Positions 1 through 6,200 are shown, counted from the first letter of the stretch. The stretch is DNA of 8,744 nucleotides from Treponema sp. (GCA_031275535.1 JAISOR010000003.1:1-8744); one strand, 5' to 3'. The notes: generated by a model not told the origin, from the letters alone. Program-made: numbers and translations.

Positions 1-1784
1 GGGGGGGCAATTTTTTACTTGCCGACGAGCCCTACCTAATGGATTACTATGCCTTTATTTCCGGCACCGCCCATCAGGACATTACCCTTAGCGATGTTCC
101 CTATAAACGGATCGGGCTCATCCGTGACACCGCCTATGCGGAGATATTTCATGAGTTATTTCCCCATCATAACAATACGGTGGAATACAAAAACCGGAAT
201 GACGCCATTGCGGCCCTGGAACAGGGAGATATAGAGCTTCTCATGGCTACCAGGAATCTGTTGCTGAGTATAACCAATTATCTGGAACGCATGGGCTATA
301 AGGCCAATTTAGTGCTGCACCGGCCCTATGAATCGGCCTTTGGGTTTGCCCAAAATGAAAGGGTCCTGCGCTCTATCATAAGCAAGACCCAGTCCCTTAT
401 TGATGCGGAACGGACGGTGGATAACTGGACCCGCCGGGTCTTTGACTATAGTAGCGCCCTGGCGCGGGCCCAGAAGCCCTATTTTATCGGCATTTTCATT
501 CTCCTGGTGGCCGTATTGGTATTGATGATGGTCCTGCTGCTAAGGAACCGGCAGATGGCCGCCCGGCTGGAAATTACCGTACAACAGCGGACCCATGAAC
601 TCCGGGAACGCAGCCATGAACTCGAGGTCCAAACCGCCGCGGCCCAGGTGGCTTCCCAGGCTAAAGGTTCGTTCCTTGCCCGGATGAGCCATGAGATTCG
701 GACCCCCCTTAACGCCATTATCGGCATGACCGAAATTGCCCGGCGCGCCCAAACCAACGAGAAGAAAGACCGCTCCCTGGAAGAAATTGCGGCGGCCTCT
801 ACCCATCTTCTGGGTATTTTAAATGATGTGCTGGATATGTCGAAGATCGAGAGCGGCAAATTCGCCATTGTGCATGATCCCTTTGTCCTGCGTAAGGCCA
901 TGGAAGAGGTGGCCCATATTATTCTGCAACGCTGCGAGGAAAAGCAGATAAATTTTGAGATCGATTTTTCCGGCCTTTCGGATATCGCCGTGATAGGGGA
1001 TAAACTTAGGCTAAAGCAGGTCCTGATAAACCTTTTGGGGAACGCCGTCAAGTTTACCCCCGATAAGGGCCGTATCAATTTTCTGGTGAACCTCCGCGGA
1101 GGCGGGGAGAAAGAAAACACGGTTCATTTTAGAGTGTCCGACAGCGGTATTGGAATGACGGCGGATCAGATAAAAAATTTATTCAACGCCTTTGAACAGG
1201 CGGATGATACCATCTCGGTCCGTTTCGGCGGAACCGGACTTGGGCTGGCGATCAGCCAGAACCTGGTAAAGCAGATGGGGGGGCTTATTACGGTGGAGAG
1301 CGCCCCGGGGCAGGGTTCCGTCTTTGAGTTTACCCTGCAGATGGATACCGCGGAACATTTGCCGGCGGCGGCGGTCTATACCGGCGGCGGTTCCGGAGAA
1401 TTTGCCGGAAAACGCATCCTCCTGGCAGAAGACATAGAGATCAACCGCCTGATATTAAAGGAACTCTTGTCCGATACCCATCTGGAAATTGACGAGGCCG
1501 CCGACGGTCTTGAGGCGCTTAGGGCCTTTTCCTCCGTTCCTGATGGGTACTATGATCTTATTTTTATGGATATCCAGATGCCGAACATGGATGGCCATGA
1601 AGCAACCCGCCGTATCCGCGCCTTGTCCCGGGAGGATGCGAAAACCATCCCCATTGTAGCCATGACCGCCAATGCGTACCGGGAGGACATCGACAACGCG
1701 CTTGCCGCGGGCATGAACAGTCATCTCGCAAAGCCCATCGATATCGACGAAGTGATGAAGGTCTTGGACCGGTGGCTTCATTAG
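1..1784 (+). CDS. Hybrid sensor histidine kinase/response regulator with periplasmic solute-binding-like sensor (5' end missing)
   Basis: Membrane two-component hybrid kinase. The frame is open to the left edge (in-frame GNFLLADEPYL precedes the first ATG at 39), so the gene starts upstream and residue numbers here count from that ATG. Residues 1 to about 130 look like the second lobe of an SBP_bac_3-type periplasmic ligand domain (IGLIRDTAYAEIF, then ALEQGDIELLMA). One membrane helix follows at about 148-169, then a coiled-coil-like linker to about 212. The HisKA H-box MSHEIRTPLN carries phospho-acceptor His218. The ATPase domain shows the N-box (Asn335), G1 DSGIGM (Asp368), an F-box NAFEQAD and G2 GGTGLGLA (from 397). 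A receiver domain (about 455-580) has acceptor Asp511 in FMDIQMP, Thr543 and Lys565. No Hpt or DNA-binding domain follows, so a separate phosphotransfer or output protein is needed. The ligand is unknown; a small amino-acid-like solute is only a family-based guess. The stop lies 8 nt from the convergent azlD stop. Confidence 0.95.
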   Translation, partial: GGNFLLADEPYLMDYYAFISGTAHQDITLSDVPYKRIGLIRDTAYAEIFHELFPHHNNTVEYKNRNDAIAALEQGDIELLMATRNLLLSITNYLERMGYKANLVLHRPYESAFGFAQNERVLRSIISKTQSLIDAERTVDNWTRRVFDYSSALARAQKPYFIGIFILLVAVLVLMMVLLLRNRQMAARLEITVQQRTHELRERSHELEVQTAAAQVASQAKGSFLARMSHEIRTPLNAIIGMTEIARRAQTNEKKDRSLEEIAAASTHLLGILNDVLDMSKIESGKFAIVHDPFVLRKAMEEVAHIILQRCEEKQINFEIDFSGLSDIAVIGDKLRLKQVLINLLGNAVKFTPDKGRINFLVNLRGGGEKENTVHFRVSDSGIGMTADQIKNLFNAFEQADDTISVRFGGTGLGLAISQNLVKQMGGLITVESAPGQGSVFEFTLQMDTAEHLPAAAVYTGGGSGEFAGKRILLAEDIEINRLILKELLSDTHLEIDEAADGLEALRAFSSVPDGYYDLIFMDIQMPNMDGHEATRRIRALSREDAKTIPIVAMTANAYREDIDNALAAGMNSHLAKPIDIDEVMKVLDRWLH

Positions 1785-1792
1785 GAAGGGGC

Positions 1793-2152
1793 CTAAAAAA
1801 CCCGCTCCAGTATCAGATAAACCAGGAGGCCGCCGCCAATGCTGACCAGGGAATTCCGTTTCCAAAGGTGAACCAGGGCGGTAAAAGCGGAGGCAATCAG
1901 GGCCGATAGTCCCAAAGAGAGGGATTCTTTGAAAGGGGCGCTTATGGAGTTAAAGGCCAGGACGGTCATGGCTACCGGCGGCGCTACCCGTTCTACCAGG
2001 GATACGAGGGGGGCAAAACGCGCCGGCCCTGCGGTTTCCTCCTTTTTGGCGTTCCCCCGCTCCCGGAATAGAAAGAAGGGCAGGGCCCGGCAGAAGAGGA
2101 TCACCAGCCCCATTACCGCGGTCCAAATCAGGGCCTCCTGAATACTCAGCAT
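1793..2152 (-). CDS. azlD: AzlD-family branched-chain amino acid exporter subunit
   Basis: Small (119 aa) hydrophobic membrane protein of the AzlD family, the partner of AzlC in exporting branched-chain amino acids and their analogues (known for the family from B. subtilis AzlCD and the related BrnFE). Visible family marks are the early RALPFFLF motif, the central VAPPVAMTVLAFNSIS segment, and a C-terminal stretch with RNSLVSIGGGLLVYLIL. It forms roughly three to four membrane helices. I chose the ATG at 2152 over an upstream in-frame ATG at 2206 because it has a strong GGGAGGAG ribosome site 7 nt upstream, and because the upstream 18 residues are polar and lie inside the azlC 3' end. The start overlaps the azlC stop (ATGCTGA), which points to translational coupling. 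Confidence 0.9.
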   Translation of the reverse strand: MLSIQEALIWTAVMGLVILFCRALPFFLFRERGNAKKEETAGPARFAPLVSLVERVAPPVAMTVLAFNSISAPFKESLSLGLSALIASAFTALVHLWKRNSLVSIGGGLLVYLILERVF

Positions 2153-2880
2153 GAACCGGCTCCTCCCTTGGGAGCTTCCCGGCCTCTCCAGGCCCGCTCC
2201 GTACACTGGACCAGAATCAGGGAGACAACCATGGCGGAAAGGAGGGACAGCCGGGAGGGCAGGATCGCAACCGCCAGGATCGCCGTTAATGCGGAAACGA
2301 TGAAGGGCAGGGCCCTCTTTACCCGGAGGATCTGTTCAATCATCAGGACCACGAAGAGGGCGGTTAGGGCAAAGCTGATCCCTTCCATATTGAAAGGAAG
2401 CAGGGTTCCCGCGGCGGCGCCGATAACCGAGCCGATGATCCAGTAACACTGGTTCAGGAGGGATACATAAAACATAAACCGGTTTCGATCCCCGCCGCCG
2501 GGATGTTCTTCGGGCATGGAAGACAGGAGGGCAAAGGTTTCGTCGGTAAGGGAAAAGATAAGATAGTATTTGAAGGGCCCGGCGGCATTGAAGCGCTTGA
2601 GCATGGAAAGGCCATAGGCTATATGCCGGGCGTTTACCACCAGCTGTACCAGTGCCGCCTCCGGAAGCCCGGCCCCGGCGGCAAAGAGCCCCACGGAGAT
2701 AAACTGGCCGGCCCCGGCGTACATGACGATCCCCATGACCAGGGAAAGCCACCAGGGATACCCCGCGTCAACCAGGAGCAGCCCAAAGGCTATGCCAATG
2801 GCCAGATAGCCCAGCAGGACGGGGACGGAATACTGTATTGCCTGGACAAGAGGCCGGTGGTGAAACGGACGCTGGTTCAT
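2146..2880 (-). CDS. azlC: AzlC-family branched-chain amino acid exporter, large subunit
   Basis: Integral membrane permease (244 aa) of the AzlC/BrnF family, predicted to form the main channel of a proton-linked exporter of branched-chain amino acids together with AzlD. Conserved family stretches are GYLAIGIAFGLLL (about 24-36), YAGAGQF (54-60), the polar VVNARHIAYG (81-90) inside a membrane region, and SLTDETFAL (110-118). Several hydrophobic helices follow to about residue 225, then a short basic tail. The ATG at 2880 begins the conserved N-terminus; AAGGGAGG lies 11 nt upstream, slightly far. The frame stays open to 3366 but that extension is polar, crosses the promoter and AMMECR1 gene, and is not coding. 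It is first in an azlC-azlD operon. The actual substrate is inferred from the family. Confidence 0.93.
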   Translation of the reverse strand: MNQRPFHHRPLVQAIQYSVPVLLGYLAIGIAFGLLLVDAGYPWWLSLVMGIVMYAGAGQFISVGLFAAGAGLPEAALVQLVVNARHIAYGLSMLKRFNAAGPFKYYLIFSLTDETFALLSSMPEEHPGGGDRNRFMFYVSLLNQCYWIIGSVIGAAAGTLLPFNMEGISFALTALFVVLMIEQILRVKRALPFIVSALTAILAVAILPSRLSLLSAMVVSLILVQCTERAWRGREAPKGGAGSC

Positions 2881-2899
2881 TTTGAATAAAGCCTCCCTT

Positions 2900-2928
2900 A
2901 GTATATATAAAGATGGGGGTATTGTCCA
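2900..2928 (-). promoter_or_regulatory. Predicted sigma70-type promoter of azlCD
   Basis: On the minus strand, TGGACA (2928-2923, 5/6 match to TTGACA) and TATACT (2905-2900, 5/6 match to TATAAT) are separated by an optimal 17 nt. The predicted start of transcription is near 2893, leaving a leader of only about a dozen nucleotides before azlC, so the ribosome site would sit at the very 5' end of the message. Inferred from motif match only. Confidence 0.6.
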
Positions 2929-2949
2929 TGTGAAATTTGGTGGTATAAT
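2922..2949 (+). promoter_or_regulatory. Predicted extended -10 promoter of the AMMECR1 gene
   Basis: TTGTCC (2922-2927, 4/6) and a perfect TATAAT (2944-2949) are separated by 16 nt. A TGn extension (TGG, 2941-2943) directly precedes the -10. The -10 ends just 6 nt before the ATG at 2956, placing the transcription start at or next to the start codon. The -35 overlaps the -35 of the divergent azlC promoter. Confidence 0.65.
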
Positions 2950-2955
2950 ACGGAC

Positions 2956-3534
2956 ATGAGCTTTATTATTAACCCTGATGAACGGGCGGCCCTTTTGGCG
3001 GATGCCAGGGAAGCTATCACCGCTACCCTGGAAAACAGGCTGCCCTCGTATAAACGGGGGATGGGGCTTAAAAGCGCTGTTAAGGCCGGGGCTTCGGTTC
3101 TGGCAAAACCCTGCGGGGCCTTTGTAACCCTCCGGCTCGAGAATGTCCTGCGGGGCTGTATCGGCAGAATGAACGCCGCCGATACCCTGGAGAATACGGT
3201 CCGGATTATGGCTGCGGAGGCGGCCTTTGGGGATCCCCGGTTTCCTTCTCTTACCATGCAAGAGCTGGCCCGGTGCCGCATAGAAATATCCGCCCTTTCG
3301 CCCATGGAACCCTGCTCCGATCCCCAGTCGGTCCGGGTCGGCGTCCATGGCCTTTACCTGGTACACCGGGGAAAGTCCGGGGTCCTGCTCCCCCAGGTCC
3401 CCACGGAACAGGGCTGGAATTTAGAGGAATTTCTGGATTATATCTGCGTTAAGGCCGGGCTCCCCCCCCATGCCTACGGGGAGCCGGGGGCGCATCTCTA
3501 TACCTTTACCGCGGTGGTATTTGCGGAAGAGTAG
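2956..3534 (+). CDS. AMMECR1-domain protein (AmmeMemoRadiSam system protein A-like)
   Basis: Cytoplasmic 192-aa protein that is essentially one AMMECR1 domain. Visible family motifs, in order, are the N-terminal helix DERAALLADAREAI, CGAFVTL (53-59), the signature LRGCIG (65-70), FGDPRFPSLT (91-100), ISALSPMEP (111-119), GVLLPQV (142-148) and GWNLEEFLDYICVKAGLP (153-170). In many bacteria and archaea this domain belongs with a MEMO-like protein and a radical SAM enzyme, but neither is in this window, and the biochemical role is not settled. The ATG at 2956 matches the family N-terminus. There is no Shine-Dalgarno and a -10 box ends 6 nt upstream, so the message is probably leaderless. Its last 37 nt overlap the convergent TrpR-like gene. 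Confidence 0.93.
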   Translation: MSFIINPDERAALLADAREAITATLENRLPSYKRGMGLKSAVKAGASVLAKPCGAFVTLRLENVLRGCIGRMNAADTLENTVRIMAAEAAFGDPRFPSLTMQELARCRIEISALSPMEPCSDPQSVRVGVHGLYLVHRGKSGVLLPQVPTEQGWNLEEFLDYICVKAGLPPHAYGEPGAHLYTFTAVVFAEE

Positions 3535-3830
3535 GGTTCTTTTTTTACCAGCTTCAGTATCCGTTGAAAAGCGGAATTCTCTTTCTTGAGTTCCCGGGAG
3601 CCCCTGGTTATTTTGCATAAAGAAAGGCCAAGATTTTTTGCGATTTCCCGCTGGGGCATCCCCCCATCCAGGGCTTTAACCAGGGCCCAGCGGGCGGCAA
3701 TATCGGCGATCTCCGCGGGGGTCAGGAGGCAGCGGAGAAAGGATTCAATCAGTTCCTGGTCGCCGGTTTTCGATAAGGTTCGGGACAATTCCGCAATGTT
3801 TTCTGTAACCCGGGGATCATCTATATTCAT
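3498..3830 (-). CDS. TrpR-family helix-turn-helix repressor
   Basis: DNA-binding regulator of 110 aa, nearly the length of E. coli TrpR (108 aa). The core LLTPAEIADIAARWALV...GGMPQREIAKNLGLSLCKITRGSRELK (35-82) matches the TrpR core, including the MSQREL and ITRGS helix-turn-helix elements, with a one-residue gap. By my alignment, the two arginines that contact tryptophan in E. coli TrpR (Arg54, Arg84) correspond to Arg47 and Arg76. The position of Ser88, which contacts the corepressor amino group, is Glu80 here, so the corepressor could differ from tryptophan. No trp genes are visible nearby. The ATG at 3830 has no ribosome site; an in-frame extension is absent. A palindrome lies over the likely -10 just upstream. 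The 3' end overlaps the AMMECR1 gene. YerC-like relatives were considered, but the ITRGS motif fits TrpR better. Confidence 0.88.
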   Translation of the reverse strand: MNIDDPRVTENIAELSRTLSKTGDQELIESFLRCLLTPAEIADIAARWALVKALDGGMPQREIAKNLGLSLCKITRGSRELKKENSAFQRILKLVKKEPYSSANTTAVKV

Positions 3831-3835
3831 ATTAT

Positions 3836-3848
3836 TGATAGTGTATCA
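3836..3848. promoter_or_regulatory. Palindrome and candidate -10 upstream of the TrpR-like gene
   Basis: TGATA-GTG-TATCA is a perfect 5-bp inverted repeat with a 3-nt centre, 5 nt upstream of the start codon of the TrpR-like gene (start at 3830, minus strand). Read on the minus strand it contains TGA-TACACT, an extended -10-like element (3848-3840). A repressor bound here would block that promoter, so this is a candidate autoregulatory operator. The sequence is not the E. coli trp operator (ACTAGT core). Inference from position and symmetry. Confidence 0.45.
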
Positions 3849-3850
3849 TT

Positions 3851-3914
3851 AAAAAGCAGGGGGAGCCAGGGTTCTTTTATTCAAGAATTCTGTGGATCAA
3901 GTTCAGGCCCTGCT
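3851..3914 (-). terminator. Weak candidate terminator after the HAD phosphatase gene
   Basis: On the minus strand, AGCAGGG (3914-3908, starting within the phosphatase stop codon) can pair with CCCTGCT (3861-3855), which runs directly into TTTTT. The 46-nt loop holds a second hairpin (3892-3883 with 3876-3867, two mismatched pairs). The long loop and imperfect inner stem make this a poor intrinsic terminator; read-through into the TrpR-like gene is possible. Confidence 0.3.
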
Positions 3915-4575
3915 AAGGGGTGTCCCGGATAAGCTCCAGCAGCTGCTCCGGGCGGTCGATGATCCGTTCCGCGCCGGCGGCTTCCAGGCTGCGCCGGTCC
4001 CGAAAACCCCAGCTTACCCCCAGGGCATGGCACTCCGCGGCGCGGGCGGTCTCCATGTCGATCTCCGAATCCCCCACAAAAATGGTTTCCCTGGGGGTCC
4101 GATCCAGGCCCATCAGGAGCTCCCAGGTGGAAGCGGGATCGGGCTTGCGGGGAATGCCCGCAATTTCCCCCTGAACATGATCAAACGAGCCCGGGGGAAA
4201 GAGGATGCCGATCACCAGGGCGGTGACCAGATCCGGCTTATTGGACAGGACCGCGGTTTTGGTTTTTCTTTGTTTAAGGGCCGCCACCAGTTCCGGTATG
4301 CCCGGATAGGGTTTTGAATAAACCACCGGATGCTCCGCATAGTACCGGATCGCATCGGCCGCAAGCTCCCCGGCGGTTTTTTCATCCCTGGCGGAGGGGG
4401 GCAGGGCGAGAAGGGCCAGCCGCTTGATTCCCCAGCCGACCATGTTGATATAGGCATCTCCGGGAAGGGGTGGAAAATTCCGGGCCCCCAGGGCGGCATT
4501 CATGGAATTGGCAATATCCCCAATGGTATCTACCAGGGTCCCGTCAAGATCAAAAATCACGCAGGTAAATTTCAT
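3913..4575 (-). CDS. HAD-superfamily hydrolase, phosphoglycolate phosphatase-like
   Basis: Soluble 220-aa phosphatase of the haloacid dehalogenase superfamily (Gph/PGP type). All four catalytic motifs are present: motif I FDLDGTL with nucleophile Asp9 and acid/base Asp11, motif II LSNK (Ser111), motif III Lys144 in RKPDP, and motif IV GDSEIDMETA (Asp169, Asp173). Residues about 15-85 between motif I and II form the helical cap of subfamily I. Typical substrates in this group are 2-phosphoglycolate or other small phosphate esters; the exact substrate cannot be read from sequence. The ATG at 4575 starts directly at the canonical N-terminus, has no Shine-Dalgarno, and lies 6 nt from an extended -10, suggesting a leaderless message. 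It is divergent from the sugar transport operon and sits 82 nt upstream of the TrpR-like gene on the same strand. Confidence 0.92.
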   Translation of the reverse strand: MKFTCVIFDLDGTLVDTIGDIANSMNAALGARNFPPLPGDAYINMVGWGIKRLALLALPPSARDEKTAGELAADAIRYYAEHPVVYSKPYPGIPELVAALKQRKTKTAVLSNKPDLVTALVIGILFPPGSFDHVQGEIAGIPRKPDPASTWELLMGLDRTPRETIFVGDSEIDMETARAAECHALGVSWGFRDRRSLEAAGAERIIDRPEQLLELIRDTP

Positions 4576-4581
4576 ATAATT

Positions 4582-4590
4582 ATTTTATCA
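4582..4590 (-). promoter_or_regulatory. Predicted extended -10 of the HAD phosphatase gene
   Basis: On the minus strand TGA-TAAAAT (4590-4582) matches an extended -10 (TAAAAT, 5/6), ending 6 nt before the ATG. No convincing -35 hexamer is seen at the right distance; a tandem 11-bp repeat occupies that place instead, which could mean activator dependence. Confidence 0.5.
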
Positions 4591-4612
4591 GAAATATCTG
4601 AGAAATATCTGA
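4591..4612. repeat. Tandem direct repeat, two copies of an 11-bp unit
   Basis: GAAATATCTGA occurs twice with no gap (4591-4601 and 4602-4612), a period of about one helical turn. It lies at the -35 position of the HAD phosphatase promoter and about 29 nt upstream of the -35 of the sugar operon promoter. Same-face spacing is typical of regulator binding sites, but the repeat could also be chance slippage in AT-rich DNA. Confidence 0.6.
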
Positions 4613-4621
4613 ATAGATCAC

Positions 4622-4669
4622 AAAAAATTTAAAAAATAGATTGAATCCCGGAATTAACGGGATTATACT
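4622..4669 (+). promoter_or_regulatory. Predicted promoter of the sugar transport operon, with A-tracts upstream
   Basis: TTGAAT (4641-4646, 4/6) and TATACT (4664-4669, 5/6) are separated by exactly 17 nt. Two A6 tracts (4622-4627 and 4631-4636) directly upstream of the -35 resemble an UP element and may bend the DNA. Transcription should begin near 4676, giving a leader of about 30 nt that ends with AAAGGAG. Confidence 0.65.
4644..4664. promoter_or_regulatory. Operator-like 21-bp inverted repeat in the promoter spacer
   Basis: AATCCCG (4644-4650) and CGGGATT (4658-4664) are perfect 7-bp inverted arms around a 7-nt centre. The element fills the gap between -35 and -10 and touches both, the usual place for a repressor operator. 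Its size fits a dimeric repressor; the regulator is not in this window. As RNA it would not be transcribed, because it lies upstream of the predicted start. Confidence 0.55.
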
Positions 4670-4707
4670 TAAGTTTTCAAGACAATTATTTTTTTCAAAG
4701 GAGTTTT

Positions 4708-6183
4708 ATGATGAAAAAATTGCAATGGATGATTGTGGGGATATTGCTCGTTTTATCCGTCCTCGTGATAGGCTGTAAAAAGAGCGATAAGGGCTATGAT
4801 CTGTATATTTTCAACTCCAAGGGTGAAAACGCCACCCAGTTCGAGGCCATGTGTAAGGCCTATGAAACGGAGACCGGTGTACGGGTTAAGGCCTTCTCCA
4901 TTGGTTCCGGACAGGATCATTCGGAGCCCCTGAAGGCGGAGATGAATTCCCGGAATAAACCGGCCATTTTCTCAATCCAGGGGATAAAGGAACTGGTGGA
5001 TTGGAACCAGGGGGGCTTTGTCCAGGATCTGAATACCGTAACGGATCCCGCCTTTGCGGCGCTTGCGTCCGCCATTGCCCCCTCTTTACGGCTTACCACG
5101 GACGGGACAAACAGCTTCGGCGTTCCCTATAACGTGGAAGGTTACGGATACATCGTGGATAAGCAGCTTTTGGGGGATATATTCGGGGCGGCCAACGTGG
5201 AGAGCCTCTTGAGCGATATTAAGGCCGCCTCCTATAGCGAGTGGGAAGGGCTGGTCAAGGCCCTGGGCGGGTGGATCAAAGCCCCGTCCTCCCTCAATAT
5301 TACCCTGAACGGAAAATCCTATACCTTTGCCGCCGCCAAAGGCGGCCTTGCGGGGAACCTTACCGGGGTATTTTCGGTAATGGGCGCGGAAAAGTGGACC
5401 TATGGGGATCACTTTGTGAACGTGGCCCTGAACGCCATATTTAGCTCCCCCAACGACGCCAATACCGCCACGGACGCAAAGATCCGCTCCGGCAAGGGCG
5501 CGTTCCTGGATTATGCCCAGGCCCTGGACCTCAAGACCAGTTATCTGGCGGGGAAGAACGGTCCCGGACAGCGGGGGCAGGATTTTGTATCCTCCGCCAA
5601 TTACGGCTACGATCAGGCGGTGCAGCTTTTTGCGGACAGCAAGGCGGTGTTCTTTAAGCAGGGAAACTGGGCATACGGCAATATCGCCGGGGTGAACCCC
5701 GCCCAGGCGGAGCGGCTTAGCTTCCTCCCGGTAAAGATGCCCTTTAAGGCCCAGGACATTGTCAGAACCGACGGCATGACCGTGGAAAAACTTAACCGGT
5801 CTATCCCGGTGTTTGTCCCCAACTACTATGCGGTGAATAAACTTTCCCCCGAGGAGGAGAAAAAATTCGCCTACGATTTCCTGGTCTGGCTTAATACGTC
5901 CCCCACGGGACAGCGCTTCCTGGTGGAAGATTTCGCCTTTATTCCCTATAATGCGGACCCCGCCGCCACCACGGTGCCTAATTCCCTGGGGAATTCCATT
6001 ATCAGCTATATGAAGAGCGGCGACATCATTGCGGCTCCCTATCACGGCGCCCCCGCTTCCTGGTCAGGGGATGTGCTGGGCCTGCGGTTAATGGAAAACT
6101 ATATGACCAAAGCTGTATGGACCCCGGCGGATTATAACGATATCGCCGATTATGCCATCGATCAGTGGATCAAGCTTAAATAG
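4708..6183 (+). CDS. Sugar ABC transporter substrate-binding lipoprotein (family 1)
   Basis: Extracytoplasmic solute-binding lipoprotein, 491 aa, longer than typical MalE (about 400 aa). A basic N-terminus (KK), a hydrophobic stretch and the lipobox VIGC with Cys23 form a lipoprotein signal peptide. The mature part has family 1 features: the opening strand YDLYIFNSKG, an EAMCKAYETETGVRVK helix, PAIFSIQGIKELVDW, FGVPYNVEGYGYIVDK, the late FFKQGNWAYGNI segment and the C-terminal FLVWLNTSPTGQRFLVEDFAFIPYN. Aromatic residues in these segments suit carbohydrate binding. AAAGGAG lies 4 nt before the first ATG and 7 nt before a second ATG at 4711, so the second may be the used start. Two permease genes and malQ follow, pointing to an alpha-glucoside or maltodextrin ligand; the exact sugar is inferred. 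Confidence 0.9.
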   Translation: MMKKLQWMIVGILLVLSVLVIGCKKSDKGYDLYIFNSKGENATQFEAMCKAYETETGVRVKAFSIGSGQDHSEPLKAEMNSRNKPAIFSIQGIKELVDWNQGGFVQDLNTVTDPAFAALASAIAPSLRLTTDGTNSFGVPYNVEGYGYIVDKQLLGDIFGAANVESLLSDIKAASYSEWEGLVKALGGWIKAPSSLNITLNGKSYTFAAAKGGLAGNLTGVFSVMGAEKWTYGDHFVNVALNAIFSSPNDANTATDAKIRSGKGAFLDYAQALDLKTSYLAGKNGPGQRGQDFVSSANYGYDQAVQLFADSKAVFFKQGNWAYGNIAGVNPAQAERLSFLPVKMPFKAQDIVRTDGMTVEKLNRSIPVFVPNYYAVNKLSPEEEKKFAYDFLVWLNTSPTGQRFLVEDFAFIPYNADPAATTVPNSLGNSIISYMKSGDIIAAPYHGAPASWSGDVLGLRLMENYMTKAVWTPADYNDIADYAIDQWIKLK

Positions 6184-6200
6184 TTTTTACCCAAAAGGAA

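Noticed and set aside
1..7. G7 run at the left edge
   Set aside because: It reads as ordinary glycine codons in the kinase frame; no evidence for a phase-variable tract can be judged at a window edge.
39..41. ATG as the true start of the hybrid kinase
   Set aside because: The same frame is open and reads like the sensor domain back to the window edge, there is no ribosome site before it, and no signal peptide or first membrane helix follows. The gene is truncated by the window.
1782..1800. Bidirectional terminator between the kinase and azlD stops
   Set aside because: Only a 4-bp inverted repeat (TAGG/CCTA) beside an A6 tract is present; too weak to call.
2881..3366. Extension of azlC to an upstream in-frame start at 3366
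   Set aside because: It would cross the divergent promoter region and run antisense through the AMMECR1 gene; the added residues are polar and unlike AzlC proteins, which begin near the ATG at 2880.
3500..3550. T-rich run after the AMMECR1 stop as an intrinsic terminator
   Set aside because: No stable stem precedes the T-run closely, and the run is explained as Lys codons of the overlapping TrpR-like gene on the other strand.
5086..6045. Open frame of about 319 codons on the minus strand inside the binding-protein gene
   Set aside because: Composition looks like a shadow of the sense gene; no ribosome site or promoter, and no recognisable motif.
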